NCBI GenBank assembly: GCA_013368445.1
Contig: JAACJO010000010.1
Span: 186,001 to 250,000, forward strand
Source of the DNA: Leucocoprinus leucothites
Taxonomy: Eukaryota > Basidiomycota > Agaricomycetes > Agaricales > Agaricaceae
Length of the DNA stretch: 64,000 nucleotides
Reading direction: 5' to 3'
Below the pieces are notes generated by a model. The model saw only the letters and a program-made list of their open reading frames with translations, had not been told where the DNA came from and ran no database searches. Both the position numbers and the translations under genes were made by a program. Positions 23,600 to 36,176 of the stretch are shown here, one piece after another (the first letter of the stretch is position 1; every line of letters begins with the position of its first letter).

Positions 23600-23895
23600 T
23601 AAATTTCCACTTCCAAACGCCCCCCCCCCGGCAAATCCATCAAACAAGTCCTTGTCGATCCCTCTCCCTCCATCCCTCACAGGCCTCACCAACCCTCCGC
23701 CCTCTTCTCACTCACTACTACCGCCCCACTCTCCCCACCCAAAAACGAACAAACCACGGCCACCTAACAACGCCGCCAACCCAACTCCCACCCACACACC
23801 ACAAAACCCCCCCCCAAAGGCGGGCTGATCATCTCAACATCCCTACTTCCTCCCACCCCCCTTCTCATCTTCTCCCAAGCACATCATTTCTCGGG
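23600..23895 (+). promoter_or_regulatory. Strongly C/T-rich promoter-like tract
   Basis: About 300 bp of plus-strand pyrimidine- and A-rich, G-poor DNA, including a run of about ten C at 23618 and repeated CCCTCC/CCCACC. It ends just before an ATG with an adjoining splice donor at 23900. Such CT-rich tracts typify strong promoters in filamentous fungi. Confidence 0.5.
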
Positions 23896-23899
23896 CGTC

Positions 23900-24054
23900 A
23901 TGGTAAGGGTCTATTCTAATCTTAGCCTCCCTACCTTCTTTGACGCTTCCCTATACAGTGTCATGAGTCTCATCATTCCATCAACTATATACTCTCGGAG
24001 GCTGTGTACGATGTGGATGCATATCCGGCAAGTAATGATGGGAATGTACTGTAA
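23900..24054 (+). CDS. Putative very short spliced gene, 32 aa
   Basis: ATG (23900-23902) is followed at once by a 56-nt intron: GTAAGG donor, CTAAT branch-like motif, CTATACAG acceptor at 23958. Exon 2 (23959-24054) then reads CHESHHSINYILSEAVYD and about fourteen further residues to a TAA. Support is the good intron and the CT-rich promoter. A further intron could start at GCAAGT near 24027 and extend the protein. Without splicing, a different 61-residue frame is open from the same ATG. Function unknown. Confidence 0.4.
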
Positions 24055-24615
24055 TTCTATTAATGGTCTTGGGAGTCTTGGGTGAAAGGGCTTGGCTTAC
24101 CGCTGTTGATCCTCACGAGTTCTCTCGGATAAACTCCATATCGCATCAACGCCATCACTCCTTGTCGCGTCTTAACCATCATAAAAAAAAAAGCAGAAGA
24201 AACCTCAATCGCGAATAAATATTTTATCAAAGCTACAACAAAGAGATCGAGAGATGTAAAGACACGCAAAAATATATACAGTTGAGATAGAGAGATCCTG
24301 ATCACTTTCATCCACCATCTACCATCCACACCGAAGAGAGAAACAGAGAAAAGGGAAAGAAAAAACTAGTAAAACAACTAGTAAGCTAATTAACGATACT
24401 CCAAGTCCCACAACAACCCATAGGCACAATGACAAAATGAGCAGGAGAGGGAAATTGGTATCATACAGGCATATAATCAGTACGAAATCTGGGGTCTTAG
24501 TGTAAAAGAACAGAGTGAGGGTAAAACGCGGGAGGGGAAGAAAAAACACGAGGCAAATGTCGAGGATCCAGAGAAGACCAACATGCCAATTCGCACAACG
24601 CCAACACACTCAGCA
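24055..24615. other. 3' flank of ste12
   Basis: A/T- and purine-rich sequence downstream of ste12 on the minus strand, including an A10 run near 24182-24192. No independent gene recognised. Confidence 0.5.
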
Positions 24616-27600
24616 TCAAAGCGTCGCATGAGCCTGCTGATACCCATACGCTCCTCCAGCAGCCACACCTCCCTCCACGGGCATCGTGTTCGCATGATGA
24701 TACATATGCTGCTGCTGGGGCGGCAACTCCATCGTATAATGCGCCGGACTCTCCGTCGGCTGTCCCGGATGATGAGGATGTTGTTGTTGTTGATGATGAT
24801 GATACGACCTCTGCATAAACGATCCCGGACTCTCCGTCCTCGTCGTCGTCGCACCATACATCTGCTGCTCCTGCTCACCATTAAAACTCGCTCTCGAATC
24901 CGACCTCCTCAACTGCGGACCATCCTGCTGCTGTTGATGTTGTTGCTGCAGCGAAGGATCTCCACCAGCCGAAGCACTCCCCAAAGGAACACTATACACC
25001 GCAGGACTCGAATGCGTCGATCCACCTCTCGAATGAGTCGCACCTCCAAACCCTCCATACGGATGATACGCCCTCACGGCACCACCACCACCTCCCATCC
25101 CATTCCCAACCATCGCATTCATCCCCATCATCGTACCACCAGCACCAGGCATAACAGGCGCAGGTGACGAACTCCCACTACCACCTTCCCCTCTCCCATT
25201 ACTCCCATTCGAAACAGTACTCATCGGCCTCCTAATACTCTCCGCACCCGTCCTCCCAATCAAACTCGGCGTCATACTCCGATGGCGTCTAATAGGACCC
25301 GCAAGGGCAGCGTTCACTAGCGCAGGCGTTCCCACTGGATTAGGAACTGACGTAGAAGGATTGGCGACGGCAGCAGCAGCGGAAGGATTGGTCGAAGACG
25401 AAGAGGGAGGAGTAGGATTGGCAGCAGAATCGAGTAAACCAGGAGGATAAATCCCAGTGTGATCAAACGCCTGTTTATGCGACGGTGCAGACATGGACAT
25501 ACTCGTCACATACTCTTCCGCCGTCCCATTCACGCCATTCACAGGATACCCCGCCATTGACGAAATTGACGAGTTCGGTCGATGCATGAACCCGGTTGGC
25601 GGTCCACCAATCGACGCTCGATTCCCTGTCCCCGGTCGTTGTTGTTGCGGTTGCTGCTGCTGTTGTTGAGGTGGAGGTGGAGCAGATCCAGGTGGGCTGA
25701 TATTGCTAAACGCAGGACTAGGCTGCGTCCACTGTTGCCCGAAATCCGCAGAAACAGTCGCATATTGCGCTACATTCTGCCCATGAGGATGTCCACGCAA
25801 CAACATTCCCTCTTCCTCTGTCCCTCCAGGAATACCCTCCACATCACCAGGTTGAACTTCAATCTCGCACATCTGCATATCACTCAACCCAACCATCCCT
25901 CCCGCTCCTCCAGCGCCAGCATTCAGCATACCCATACCACCAAACATCGGATCGCCAGCAGCTGCACCGGCACCCATCATATGTTGAGTATTGGGGTTAA
26001 ACATGAACCCAGCCCCATCTTCGTCAAATCCTTCACTCTCCGTGCCACTTAAATCCGGATCCTCACTGCTATCCCTCCACATCCCCATCGACGCATTCAG
26101 ATTCGTCAACCCACTAAACGTATTCATCGCACCACCCATACCACCCAACCCAACATCTATACCTCCCATCCCTTCTAGACCGCCCTGCACACCAACACCC
26201 GCAGCATTATTGAATCCTCCTTGCGCGTTGGCACCAGTGGCACCAGCAGCGCCTCTTTCATGTGTTCGTAGATGTTGATTGAGGTTATCGCTCCTGGAGA
26301 ACCGCTTCTGACAAACAGGACACGTATACGGCCTCTCCATCGTATGCGTCCTCAAATGCCTCTTCAAATGCTCCATCCTCCTAAACAACCTCCCGCACGA
26401 ATACAGAGGACACATAAACGCTCGAACTTTTCCATCAGCCGAAACCGTCTCATACTGCGCCCCATTCGGATCCGTGGCTCCAGCTGCTGATGGGCCAGGA
26501 GCGGTACCAGGTGGAAAGGCATCAAAGCCATTAGGACCAACAAACGCCGAATCATCCGTGGCGAACGCTCCAGCTTGTGATCCTTGTTGCTGCTGAGGTT
26601 GACCAGATCCGGGAGTTGCGGAAGGTCCTCCACCGGCAGCAGTAGCACCAGGTGCTTGTACAGGGTGCGCGGTGAACCCTTCAGAAATCATCACTCCAAC
26701 ATCAGGCAACACATGGGGCACCCTCTGTTTCCTGACAACCCCATCAGCAGGCATGAGCTCGCCTCTCGCCTGTTGCTGGAACAGCGTCGCGGCGTCCATT
26801 TCCGCGCGTTCCCTTGCGTCCAATGAGCCGGGACCGAATTCTTCTGTCATGCTCCCATATTGGAATGGCCCTGGTTGCGTGTGAGAGAACGAATGAGAGT
26901 GGGAGTGGGAGAGTGAGCCTTGTGAATGTTGTCGGTGGATGTGGGCATAGGGAGGTGGGTATGGATAGGATCGTTCGCGAGATACGGATGCACTTGGGTG
27001 GTGGTGTCGTTCCGCAAGGCCAGACCCATAGGAGCCCATGCTCCTCGGTCGGCCTCTTTCGTCGAAATCTTCGCTTCCGCGTCTATAAGCCGAAGATGCA
27101 GACGAGGAGCTGCTGACGCTCCTGCTCAGCGCACTTCCAGCGCCGCCAACAGTACCGGCAACATTGGGGTTCTTCTTTCGCCTCTGCTTGTACGTCGGGG
27201 AACCCTCGAAAATGCCCAAAATACTGGAAAAGAACGACGCAGTGCCGCCGTTAATTTTGGATAAATGCCGTTTTTGCCGTTGTTCCTGCCGCAGTCGTTT
27301 ACGTTTCTCACGTTCCTCGTCTGTAAGCACACTAGAGGTGCCGTGAACCTCATCTGCATCGCTCATCTCGCTGTCTTCGTTATCAATATGGAGATTGTCC
27401 ATCCCAGTGGCACCGACAAGTGACTCGGTGTCACTTTCACTGGCATCGGGATCTTGTTCGGCTCGGCGTAAAGAGGTTTCGAGTTCAGATTCTCCGTCCT
27501 TCATGCCCTGAGCCTTGGCGAATTGCTCGTAGAGACTGCGCTTAGGGTCGTACGTGAACGAGAGTGCAGGTTCGCCAACAACGTGAGTGGTGGGTGGTTG

Positions 27601-28906
27601 TCCCATTTTCTCGCGCTTGAGATCGCGCTCGAGGGCATCGAGGAAGAGGCGGTCATGAGGGACTGAGAACCAATAAAAGACTTTTTGCTTCTTCTGAGTA
27701 CGAATGCATTGATACTTGAAGAGTAGATCGAGGAAAGGTGACTGTTGTGGAGTAATGTGAGCATAATGTGAGATGACAGGTAGAATGCAGGGTTGGAGAT
27801 GGTAGTAGTGTTTGATAGATAAGCGAGATTACGAACCTTGGGCTCTTCGAGACAAGCATCGACGCCTGGCTTGAGATTTCTAAGATCACTAAAAACACCC
27901 TCCTCAAACTTTTTCATGTTTTGTACGGGACGACCGAATGCCTGTGTGTGTCGGGAGGGGCGGATCAGCGCTCATGCGAGCTTATCGGAAAGAGGTGGCG
28001 AATACGGACCTCAAAACGGAAAACGAGTGCACGGACGATATCAGTGCCAGTGATGTGATAGAGGCCATTCCAAAGCACACATGTGACGAATTCCTGGCTG
28101 GGGAGCATGAATCTGTTGAGGGAGGGGTGCATGCCCTGGCCATATGTGTCTCCTCCGGCTCCGGCCCCGTTGCCGGTGGTGGACAAGCCCATGCCCCAGC
28201 CGGTGCTACTACCCACAGTGGACGGCATGCCTGCTGATGCCGCCGAGGGATAAGCATTAGAGCCTGACGTGGGCGCGAATGACTGAGTGGGGCGCGCATT
28301 GTCCCATTGGGAAGGCGCTGTTGCGAGGAAGAATTTCAGCCGATCCAAATGAGCCAGCTTTTCCTTCTCCCCACTTGTGAGTGGCCTGTTGAGCCCTTGG
28401 GCAAGAGCAGATGAATCACTGAAGACAAAGCCAGAGGAGAGGCCATTGCTGTTTGAATCGAGGGATGCGGTGGGGTCGGCGCTATTGAGAGGCGTCGGGA
28501 GGCCGGCAGCGGAGGTGGAGTTGGAAGGAGGGTGGGTTACGACCGGCGTTGCTCCCGGATCGTCTACGGCCGATGGGTCCTCGGCGAAGAGAAGTGAGTG
28601 TGGCTTGTGGTTGTCAGCTGTAGAATGTGACGAGGTGAGGGACCCAGAGAGGAACAGGCCGTGCTGGTGAGCATTTCCAGGTCGGGCTGTCTGCTCATTA
28701 GGATCATGCTCGGATGCGGTGGTGGATGTGGAGACAGAAAGTGAAATGGGGTGTGCAGGAAGAGTCGACTTGTGAAGAGGTCGGTTTGGATAGTTTGGGA
28801 TGGGATAAGTCTGTGAATGATGAGGATGATGAGGAGTATAGTAGGTTGGATAGAGATCGGAGGCAAAAGAGCGAGGGGAGGAGTGGGTAGAGGAGGGGTC
28901 GTCCAT
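24616..28906 (-). CDS. ste12: Ste12-type transcription factor with C2H2 zinc fingers, 3 exons, about 1,375 aa
   Basis: Ste12 is the nuclear target of the pheromone/filamentation MAP kinase cascade. Exons: 28906-28010, 27941-27837, 27741-24616, all phase 0. The STE homeodomain-like region spans residues about 258-380 across all three exons ([19 protein letters not shown] ..., [19 protein letters not shown]). Two C2H2 fingers lie at about residues 775-830 (DNA about 26260-26415), with C-x4-C/H-x3-H and C-x2-C/H-x3-H spacing and the second linked by [11 protein letters not shown]. This is the standard basidiomycete arrangement, absent from yeast Ste12. The rest is low-complexity Gly, Ser, Pro, Gln and His, ending in Gln/His runs. 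Start ATG has a good context (CACCCATGG). The first donor is GTCCGT, slightly unusual. Confidence 0.95.
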
Positions 28907-30640
28907 GGGTGATGGTAGAGAGAGCGGCGGATGTAAGTAAAGTAATGCAAGGTATTGAGGCGATGCTCTTGTTTGTTCCGCAAGGTAACCATATCATCTC
29001 ATCAGAGGATCACAAGAGCCCCCATCTCGGTACCGCCTCACACACCCCCTTGATCCCGCCCATTTACTTTTCGGCACACTCCCATCACCGTTCGCCGTTT
29101 CCCATCACTACATACTTGTACCCCCTCACCTGGCTTCTCATAGATCGTACCTTGAACCTCACTGATGCTATTCTTGCCCATCTCTAGTTGCACATCATCA
29201 CAAGTATTCGCATGGTACATTGACCTCTAGACTGCCTTACCACCTCTCTCGCCTACGGAATAACCATCCATGATCGAGAATTCTCTTCACCAAGACAACG
29301 AATCTCCTTCACTCGCTTGGCATTCCCGTAGTCAACACGTCAGACTGCCACGCTAACAAACCATACTATACCCCCAATAAATAGCTATTCTTCCCGCGAA
29401 TGTATCGACCGCCGCCATCTATGACTTGACTTGATCAACATCATCAGACCTGTCGTTTTTCCTCTCCCTCTCTCACTCGCCAGCGTTGAGAGATTGATAT
29501 CTTGTTGATTGTATACTAGAGTACCCATAATCACAGCTCGTTGCTCTCCTTCCACGTGTCAACATGCCAGACCATCTCACCCGAACAAACTTGGAGATGT
29601 TTATCCATTAAGCACAAGCGTCCTAAGAATCACGGTCGCGCACCAAGCGCACCCCAAAATGATCCAATAGTGGTACAGGTGCCGATGAAGTGGCGTCAAT
29701 AGAGTGGTGTAAGAAGCGGTGCAGAAATCGGGGTACTAAAATCTCAAAAGTTTCAAAGACGGAGGGCGGGGAGGGGGGTCCACCACCACAGGCGCCACAA
29801 ATCACCCCTCCCTTTCCCTATACCTGATCTACAACTAACCGACCATCCGCCCCGAAAGTTCCATTCCATTCCCCGTAACTCCGAAATATACAGAATAACA
29901 CTACAACAAAACACAAACTAACCAATCCATCAACGATTCAATCCCACTAGTCTATAATCAAGCTAGAGTCCAGCATCCGACTCGCGCTTTAGCACAACAA
30001 ATCTCCAACTTTCTATACTTGGCAAAACCGCTCCATCATTGTCCGGGTCTGAAGGAAGGAAGCTAGTAAAAAGCACAGCCATGTACCTATATATACCTAT
30101 GTTGACCCTCGTGAGCCCTTACCGCAGGATGATAATGATAATAATGAATACTGAACTATTGATCAATCAAGTGGATCACTATCATCATCATCCATCATCA
30201 AGAAGCAGGATGCTTTCATCTCAATACAGTCATACTAAACTCAGGATGCTCCGAATTTGACTCGGAGGGACCAAGTTGAAGTACAAAGCAGTTTTTTTTT
30301 TTTTCGTTGCGTTTGCTGTCTAGGCTCATGCTGCACAGCCAATTACCTATAATGACTCTGCGCTTAGTGGCAGTGAACAACTAGAATCCAACTTGAAAAA
30401 CCAGTTCAAATCCCTAGAAAGCTGCTCAAAAAACACCGCCTCTCCACCTCAACTGAGGCCCCCGGACTCAACTTTCGAAGTAACCTCAACTCAACTAGTC
30501 GCTAGGAGCATAGTAGCCATCCCGGAATCCTAATTTACCGGGATAATACAAACTCGTTAGCGACTTTAAATCACCGGTACTAGGTGCATAGTAAACAATT
30601 CAATACCTCGTACGGGTCTAAATCACCGCCAACCTGTCAT
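28907..30640. other. ste12 upstream region, no gene seen
   Basis: CT/AG-rich leader-like sequence upstream of ste12, with no supported coding exon. A run of 14 T at about 30291-30304 and short TCA/ATG microsatellite-like stretches near 30180 are visible. Long leaders are plausible for a developmental regulator, but none can be proven here. Confidence 0.4.
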
Positions 30641-30704
30641 AATATGTCAGTCTCGGACAAAGAAAAGTACATACACCTGCACCCGGGGAGTAGATGGATA
30701 GGGT

Positions 30705-31080
30705 TCAATGACAATAACGGTTTTAATCCCCCGGATCGGAATGATGCAAGGGTTTAATGACACTGTCCGATCACGTACTTTAGTCGGGACTACTAGGACT
30801 TTCACTTCGCCCATCGTCTTCTCTCGCTCTCTCAAGGGATGATGATGATGATGATAATGTGTCAATCGGTCGTCAAAGTCAAGGAAAGTACATCGGAGAT
30901 ATATATAATTACAGTACAACAATAACGGTTCTGTCCTCCACCTCGGAATGAAGACACAAGGGTCTAATGACACTGCCCGATCACACTGGTATTGTGGTAG
31001 AGACTGCTAAGACTTTCACCTTGGTCACCGCCGTTTACTCTCTCTCTCTCCTCAAGTGACGATGATGATGATGAAAGTCA
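30705..31080. repeat. Direct duplication of an about 0.2-kb non-coding unit
   Basis: Unit 1 (about 30708-30868) and unit 2 (about 30917-31078) share this ordered set: ACAATAACGGTT, TCGGAATGA, CAAGGGT(T/C)TAATGACACTG(T/C)CC, GATCAC, ACT(A/G)CTA(G/A)GACTTTCAC, CTCTCTC, then a (GAT)n run (4-5 repeats). Spacing is about 213 bp. No open frame runs through both, so the shared blocks are not a protein repeat. Confidence 0.8.
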
Positions 31081-34000
31081 CCCGCAGCTCCCATTTCCTC
31101 AAGTCATTTAATTACCACTGAATATATTACCCGAGACACCTACAAATCGATCGCTGTAAAAAATAAAAAATACGAGCGTCGTCTAAGAATGATGAACAGA
31201 CCCATCAACCAACAACCACAACAACAAGAACAACAACCAGACCACATCGTCCACGAGAATAAATTGCTTCAAGTGAGCGCAAAAGCGCCTTACGATGATG
31301 GACAAATTTAAAAGACGCCTCTAGTCTCCAAGCTAAACATAGTCAGCGTCCCCTTCGGATATCCCGGCTTACTAAGCCTATCCTAAAATAGTATACCTGC
31401 CAAGAGCCACTCTCGGCCGCACCTCTCGCCGGTGCTTTCCGCTCCATCACCCACCTGGATCACACCACCGAAATCAAAAATACTCATCACAGACCCCCCT
31501 CTGATTTCATGAATTTACAAATGAGATAAAGCCAAGAGGATCATAGAAGGGCGCGCCGGCCCTGCCAGGACCACTGCAACACATACCGCATCATGATGAT
31601 TGAAATGGGATCAAACCCGGCCTCCTCTCCCCTCAGGCTCGCTCTTCCTGAAAATCAAATAAAGTATGTTATATTTTGCCGAACTCGCTTCGCGGCTGAT
31701 CGTCCGTTAAACGAAACAGAAATTCAATTGTATGAGGTTCTTTGCCGATGAACCTGAGGGTGAGCGAGTCTAGGCTCGAAGCTATTCAAAACGGTAAAAC
31801 CTCAGACTTCAGGTCTGGATTTCGATGTGAGTCAGGGAGGAAATGGCGCAATCATCATTCTTTAAGGAGTGTTGGATTACAATCATTCGAAGACGTTTTT
31901 TCCATTTGGACAACTTGTCAGCTTGGCGGGCAAGGTCCGTCCCCAGTGATGCGTTGTGTCAGCCACTTCGTTTTTTTTCGGGAGGTGCATTGTAGCCAGG
32001 AGTCAACATTTACCAGGATTTGACTCTCGGGATAATGGCCACTGTCCGCTGGTTTTTTTCTTCGAATGATTGCTAGATTGTCTCGACAATCATCCAAGAA
32101 ATTAGAATACTCTACCCTCTTTTCTCTCACGCGGAACAAAGTTACTTCCTGAATTCTTCGGAGACTATAAAATCCTAAAACCGGGAGTACGACCTATAAG
32201 GGGCTTTACAATACCACAATACTCTGAAGCGCATCACAATCGGACGCATGAAAATCATCATAATGGAATTACGGACCTGAAGCCCTTCTTAAGGGCCGCC
32301 ACTACTGGGATTGCCGTTATCGTTGCATACTCAATTGACCGTTTGAGCGCCCCGTAGAGATGATGGCGCTCAAACACTCCAGGCATGATACTATGTATGC
32401 TTTAATCTTACCACTAGGATACTCGAACGAGAGGCTACGCGTCAGTGTCTGGTCTTGCTAATGCATCAGCCATGAACTTTGGATGCATCCACCATCCAAC
32501 ACCGATTTTTCGGTCTCCACATCTCCTTTGCATTTGAAAGAGAGTTTGACAGGAATCTCGAGTATGATCCGAGAAAAAAGAAAAACACGGCGTCAAATCC
32601 CCGATATAATATGAAAATGTCCTCAGATATCGTTTTTTCTTAGCTCTCCGTCTAAGCCCGGCAGTAACCTACTTATCCGCCCTAAAAATTCGATTAAATT
32701 ATGAGTCACACTCATCTTCCTTTCGCCTTGATCCTCACACTCAACCTTCCGTCGATCACCGCACTGACAGCAATCTCGCATCAAAGAGATCAGGGGTAAC
32801 AGACAGGACGCAATCTTCACTGCTTCTCTCGAACCCACCACTAGCCAAGTCAAGGAACACGACACCAACCCAGTGCTTCTATTCTCAATCTTTCAAATCT
32901 CCGCGCAAGCGAACTAGGCATCGCTCGCCTTAACAACCTACATCAATTCCTCAAACCCACACGAGCCACACAGCATCAAAATTTTTGGAGAGAGTGGACC
33001 CGAAAAGAGAATGGTGTGTATCCAAGTGCATCACCTGAAACACGGAGGTCACCAATTTCCCCGCACTTTTCCAGGCCAAGCAAACAAATAAATAAATAAA
33101 AATGCTGTGAGGTTTTTATATTTACCGTAGTTCCGACTGAATGGAATCTGCTTGGAACTAAGTCAAGGCTTCCCATGCAAGCCTGTTTTATAATTAATGT
33201 TCCCTCCGCGTTTCGGGCGCTTTTGGAGGGCGACATGATAGGATATGATCGATCAGAGAAGGGCTGATTGTTGATCTGATCTGTCGATCAGTCAAGAAGA
33301 TAAAAATAGTTGTGGGATAATCGGGCCGCAGCAGTGGTCGTGTGTTGCGGTTACTTTCTTTGTCCTCCACCTCGCACTTACTGTTCTCCATCCATCTTTG
33401 ATTCGGACTGTATTCATGGCATAGAACACACGCTTCATGATGCCTTTGAACACCCTCTCTTTTTGGTTGCCTTTTTTGAGCAAGAGGATCGAAAAATTTC
33501 AAGTTGGAACATTTCACGATGCATACCTCGATGACGATGACGCAAGACTGCAGACTTGAAGACACCGGAGGAAACCTTCTCGAGCTATACATATCCTGGA
33601 AGATGTTCACGGATGAAAAAGCCTCTTCATGCTGTGCGAATGATGCAGCCATGATGCCCGACGTGGTCGGTATTCGCCACGTTGCTCTCTCCGCGAGAGT
33701 GATAGCGGTGAGTATTCCTTGAAAAAACCCTAACCTGGACCCAACCATCGTCCGTGTTCATATGTCAACTCAAGAATGATATGGCTCCTAGATATGAAAG
33801 TCCTTGACTATCGCTGCTGGCTATCTCGGAGTGGTGTCATCCTCGCCGCCCACGTTGAGCCAATGAACATCGTGGCACAACTCCAATCAACCATCCATTC
33901 ATCTACCCTCGACCAGCGGAACTTGAGGTTGATTCGACGTCGGCGCGAGACCATGGCAGTGTCCCGCCAAATAGACTCCATCAGATCAACGTCAATAACG

Positions 34001-36176
34001 TGTAGGTACGTGCTCCGTCAGATGCCAGTGACTTAGTGGCAGCTCCACCAACTATCGGGGCCATACTGGCCGGCAAGCACGGCGCTTTCATATGTTAAGT
34101 AGCGAAGGTTCTGCGGCTTTACTCTGGTTACAGTATGCCTTGTTCCCTTGCTGGACACCGGACTTGGGCTTGACTTCCGTTCCTCGGAAATTGGATGCTG
34201 ACTCCGACTTGAGCACTACCAGGCACTCTAGGAACATCCGGGACACCGATGATTCTCAGCTGCCGACTATTTATCACCTAGACACGGCCAGTACCGCAAG
34301 TCATTGACTAGCCATCTTCCGTGTTAGTCTACAACTGTCGTCAGTGATTCTTGATTCCAACCTTCAGACTTCAACTCCCGCTCTTCAACTCCTCCAGATC
34401 CATTTTGATTGGTAGTCTAAACTCCGCCGATAGGACCTCCTGGAGTGCCTTTAAACACCGCTGATTGCCCCCCAGCGATCAGTCCTCCCATTCGTTCATC
34501 CACGAGAGGGAAAGAAGGACCTAGCCATCTATCAACTTCAGCAGCTCCGACTTGGCTGGAAACGGTCTAGCGTAATTGGTCTCGAGACGTCATACCCACA
34601 TGTCATTTGATGGTGATATTTACATACATACAAGTTATGACTTCTTTGATGAATACTGTAGGGCGTTTAAGAGGACAGCCGGAAGAGACAGCAATATCCG
34701 TAAATGATGGTGTAGCTTCAGCTTTGATGGACACACATAGCCTCGGACACTAGTGGTTAGAAGGCAGTGCTTCATGTCCTCTTGTTTCCGGTAAATGGCG
34801 CTTGAGCATCGACACCTGCGCCTGCAGTATATTGTCATGACAACGTCGAGTCGGACAATGAGGCGGTGTCCATTTCTTGCCACGTTCATGAATGCAAGAC
34901 GTTATTACGGACTCGACAGCGGATCAAAGTCTCATCAACCAGGACACTAACACTTGCTCAGCGGACGGACAGACGAGCCCTTAGTAGCTTGAGCTCGGAC
35001 TCATCAAATCAAGAAAAAACAAAAACGGTGGCAAAGTGCTGTAGATAGCCTTCAATAGCAATGGAACGCTACACACTACTCGTACAATGCAGGTGTCCTG
35101 TATTTCTCAGGCACCTACTTTCAGGGTGGTCCATTGGTAAAAATAACTCCTCAAATTCCGAACAGACATATTCGAGTGTCACCATCCATAGACCTTGTCA
35201 TTATTCTATTTTCGAGCTGAAACAGACTCCAGGAAGCCCAGCGCTCCTGAAATCCGTGACGACCTTGTTCAGTTCAGTGGTCAGCTTTCATAGCTAATCA
35301 ACGTCGATCTGGAAACGTAGGAACGACGACACTTCAGTGGCAAGAGGATCAACATGTTATACCAAACATCTCTTCCACAGCCCTTGGATCTATATAGTAA
35401 TTAACAAGGTATAAGACCCAGCTTCCCTCATGGTACTGTATCGATAAGATACTCCGACGGGAAGAACGTGATCTTTATGGGTACAGAGTTGGCGAAAGGA
35501 CAAATGGGACTTGGAGCCTAAGTCAACTGTTCATTTCCACTTCTCACCCACAATTATTACTGCTACGTGCAGCTAGCCCGGGCCCCATAGCAGGCGATTG
35601 GTGAGGTAGAACATACTCAAGAAACCATCTACGATGCCCTCCGCGACCCGAACTCCGATCAGGTCAAACACAAAACTCGTGACCTCTTATTGACCTTCAG
35701 ACAGATGGGCTTGGTGTGCGAACGACAGAACACGAGTTCAAGACCCGGATTATTAACATCCAAATCCGTAACATGGTTGTTGTGATGCGAATTTCTGGTG
35801 TTGAAGGGAGCTTATTAGAGGCGCGTGAACTTTCACGGAAGCGACTTCCCATGTTCTCATCTACAGCGATATGCCGTACGTTTACAATTAATGCTCCAAA
35901 GTAAATTTGGAGCTGTAAACTTGGAGCTATACGGTATTTACCATCAGTGACGCGTAATTACAGTGAATTGCAATTGGGGTCTGGTTTGTTTGGTTCAGAG
36001 GGCAATGGTACATTCAGACGCTGCCTTGGGCTAAGTTCATGACGTCAGGGTACCACAGAGGAGTATAACTTGTGCTGTCCACCGGCTCCTCCCAGCACTC
36101 TCATTTACCCCATCGCACCCCTTTACCCAATATTCAATCTATCGACTCTTCATTACCTCAACAACAGTCGATTACC
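31081..36176. other. Long gene-poor stretch
   Basis: About 5 kb with no gene I can support. The only coding-like patch is about 33501-33713. There a plus-strand frame ends in a GTGAGT donor (GCG|GTGAGT), while the minus strand is also open with a GTATGC donor at its far end. Neither continues into a convincing partner exon. Short A/T-rich direct repeats occur near 35895-35935 (GGAGCTGTAAACTTGGAGCT). Confidence 0.4.

Noticed and set aside
24583..25167. 194-residue plus-strand frame rich in Arg/Met/Leu
   Set aside because: It is the antisense shadow of the low-complexity Gln/His/Gly end of ste12.
25539..26648. Several overlapping frames on both strands inside ste12
   Set aside because: All are shadows of the repetitive coding exon.
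30705..31080. CRISPR-like array
   Set aside because: Only two long diverged units with no short regular repeats; the host is a eukaryote.
33194..33748. 184-residue minus-strand frame and overlapping plus-strand frame with a GTGAGT donor
   Set aside because: Both strands are open but neither leads to a partner exon or a recognisable domain; kept only as a remark in the gap entry.
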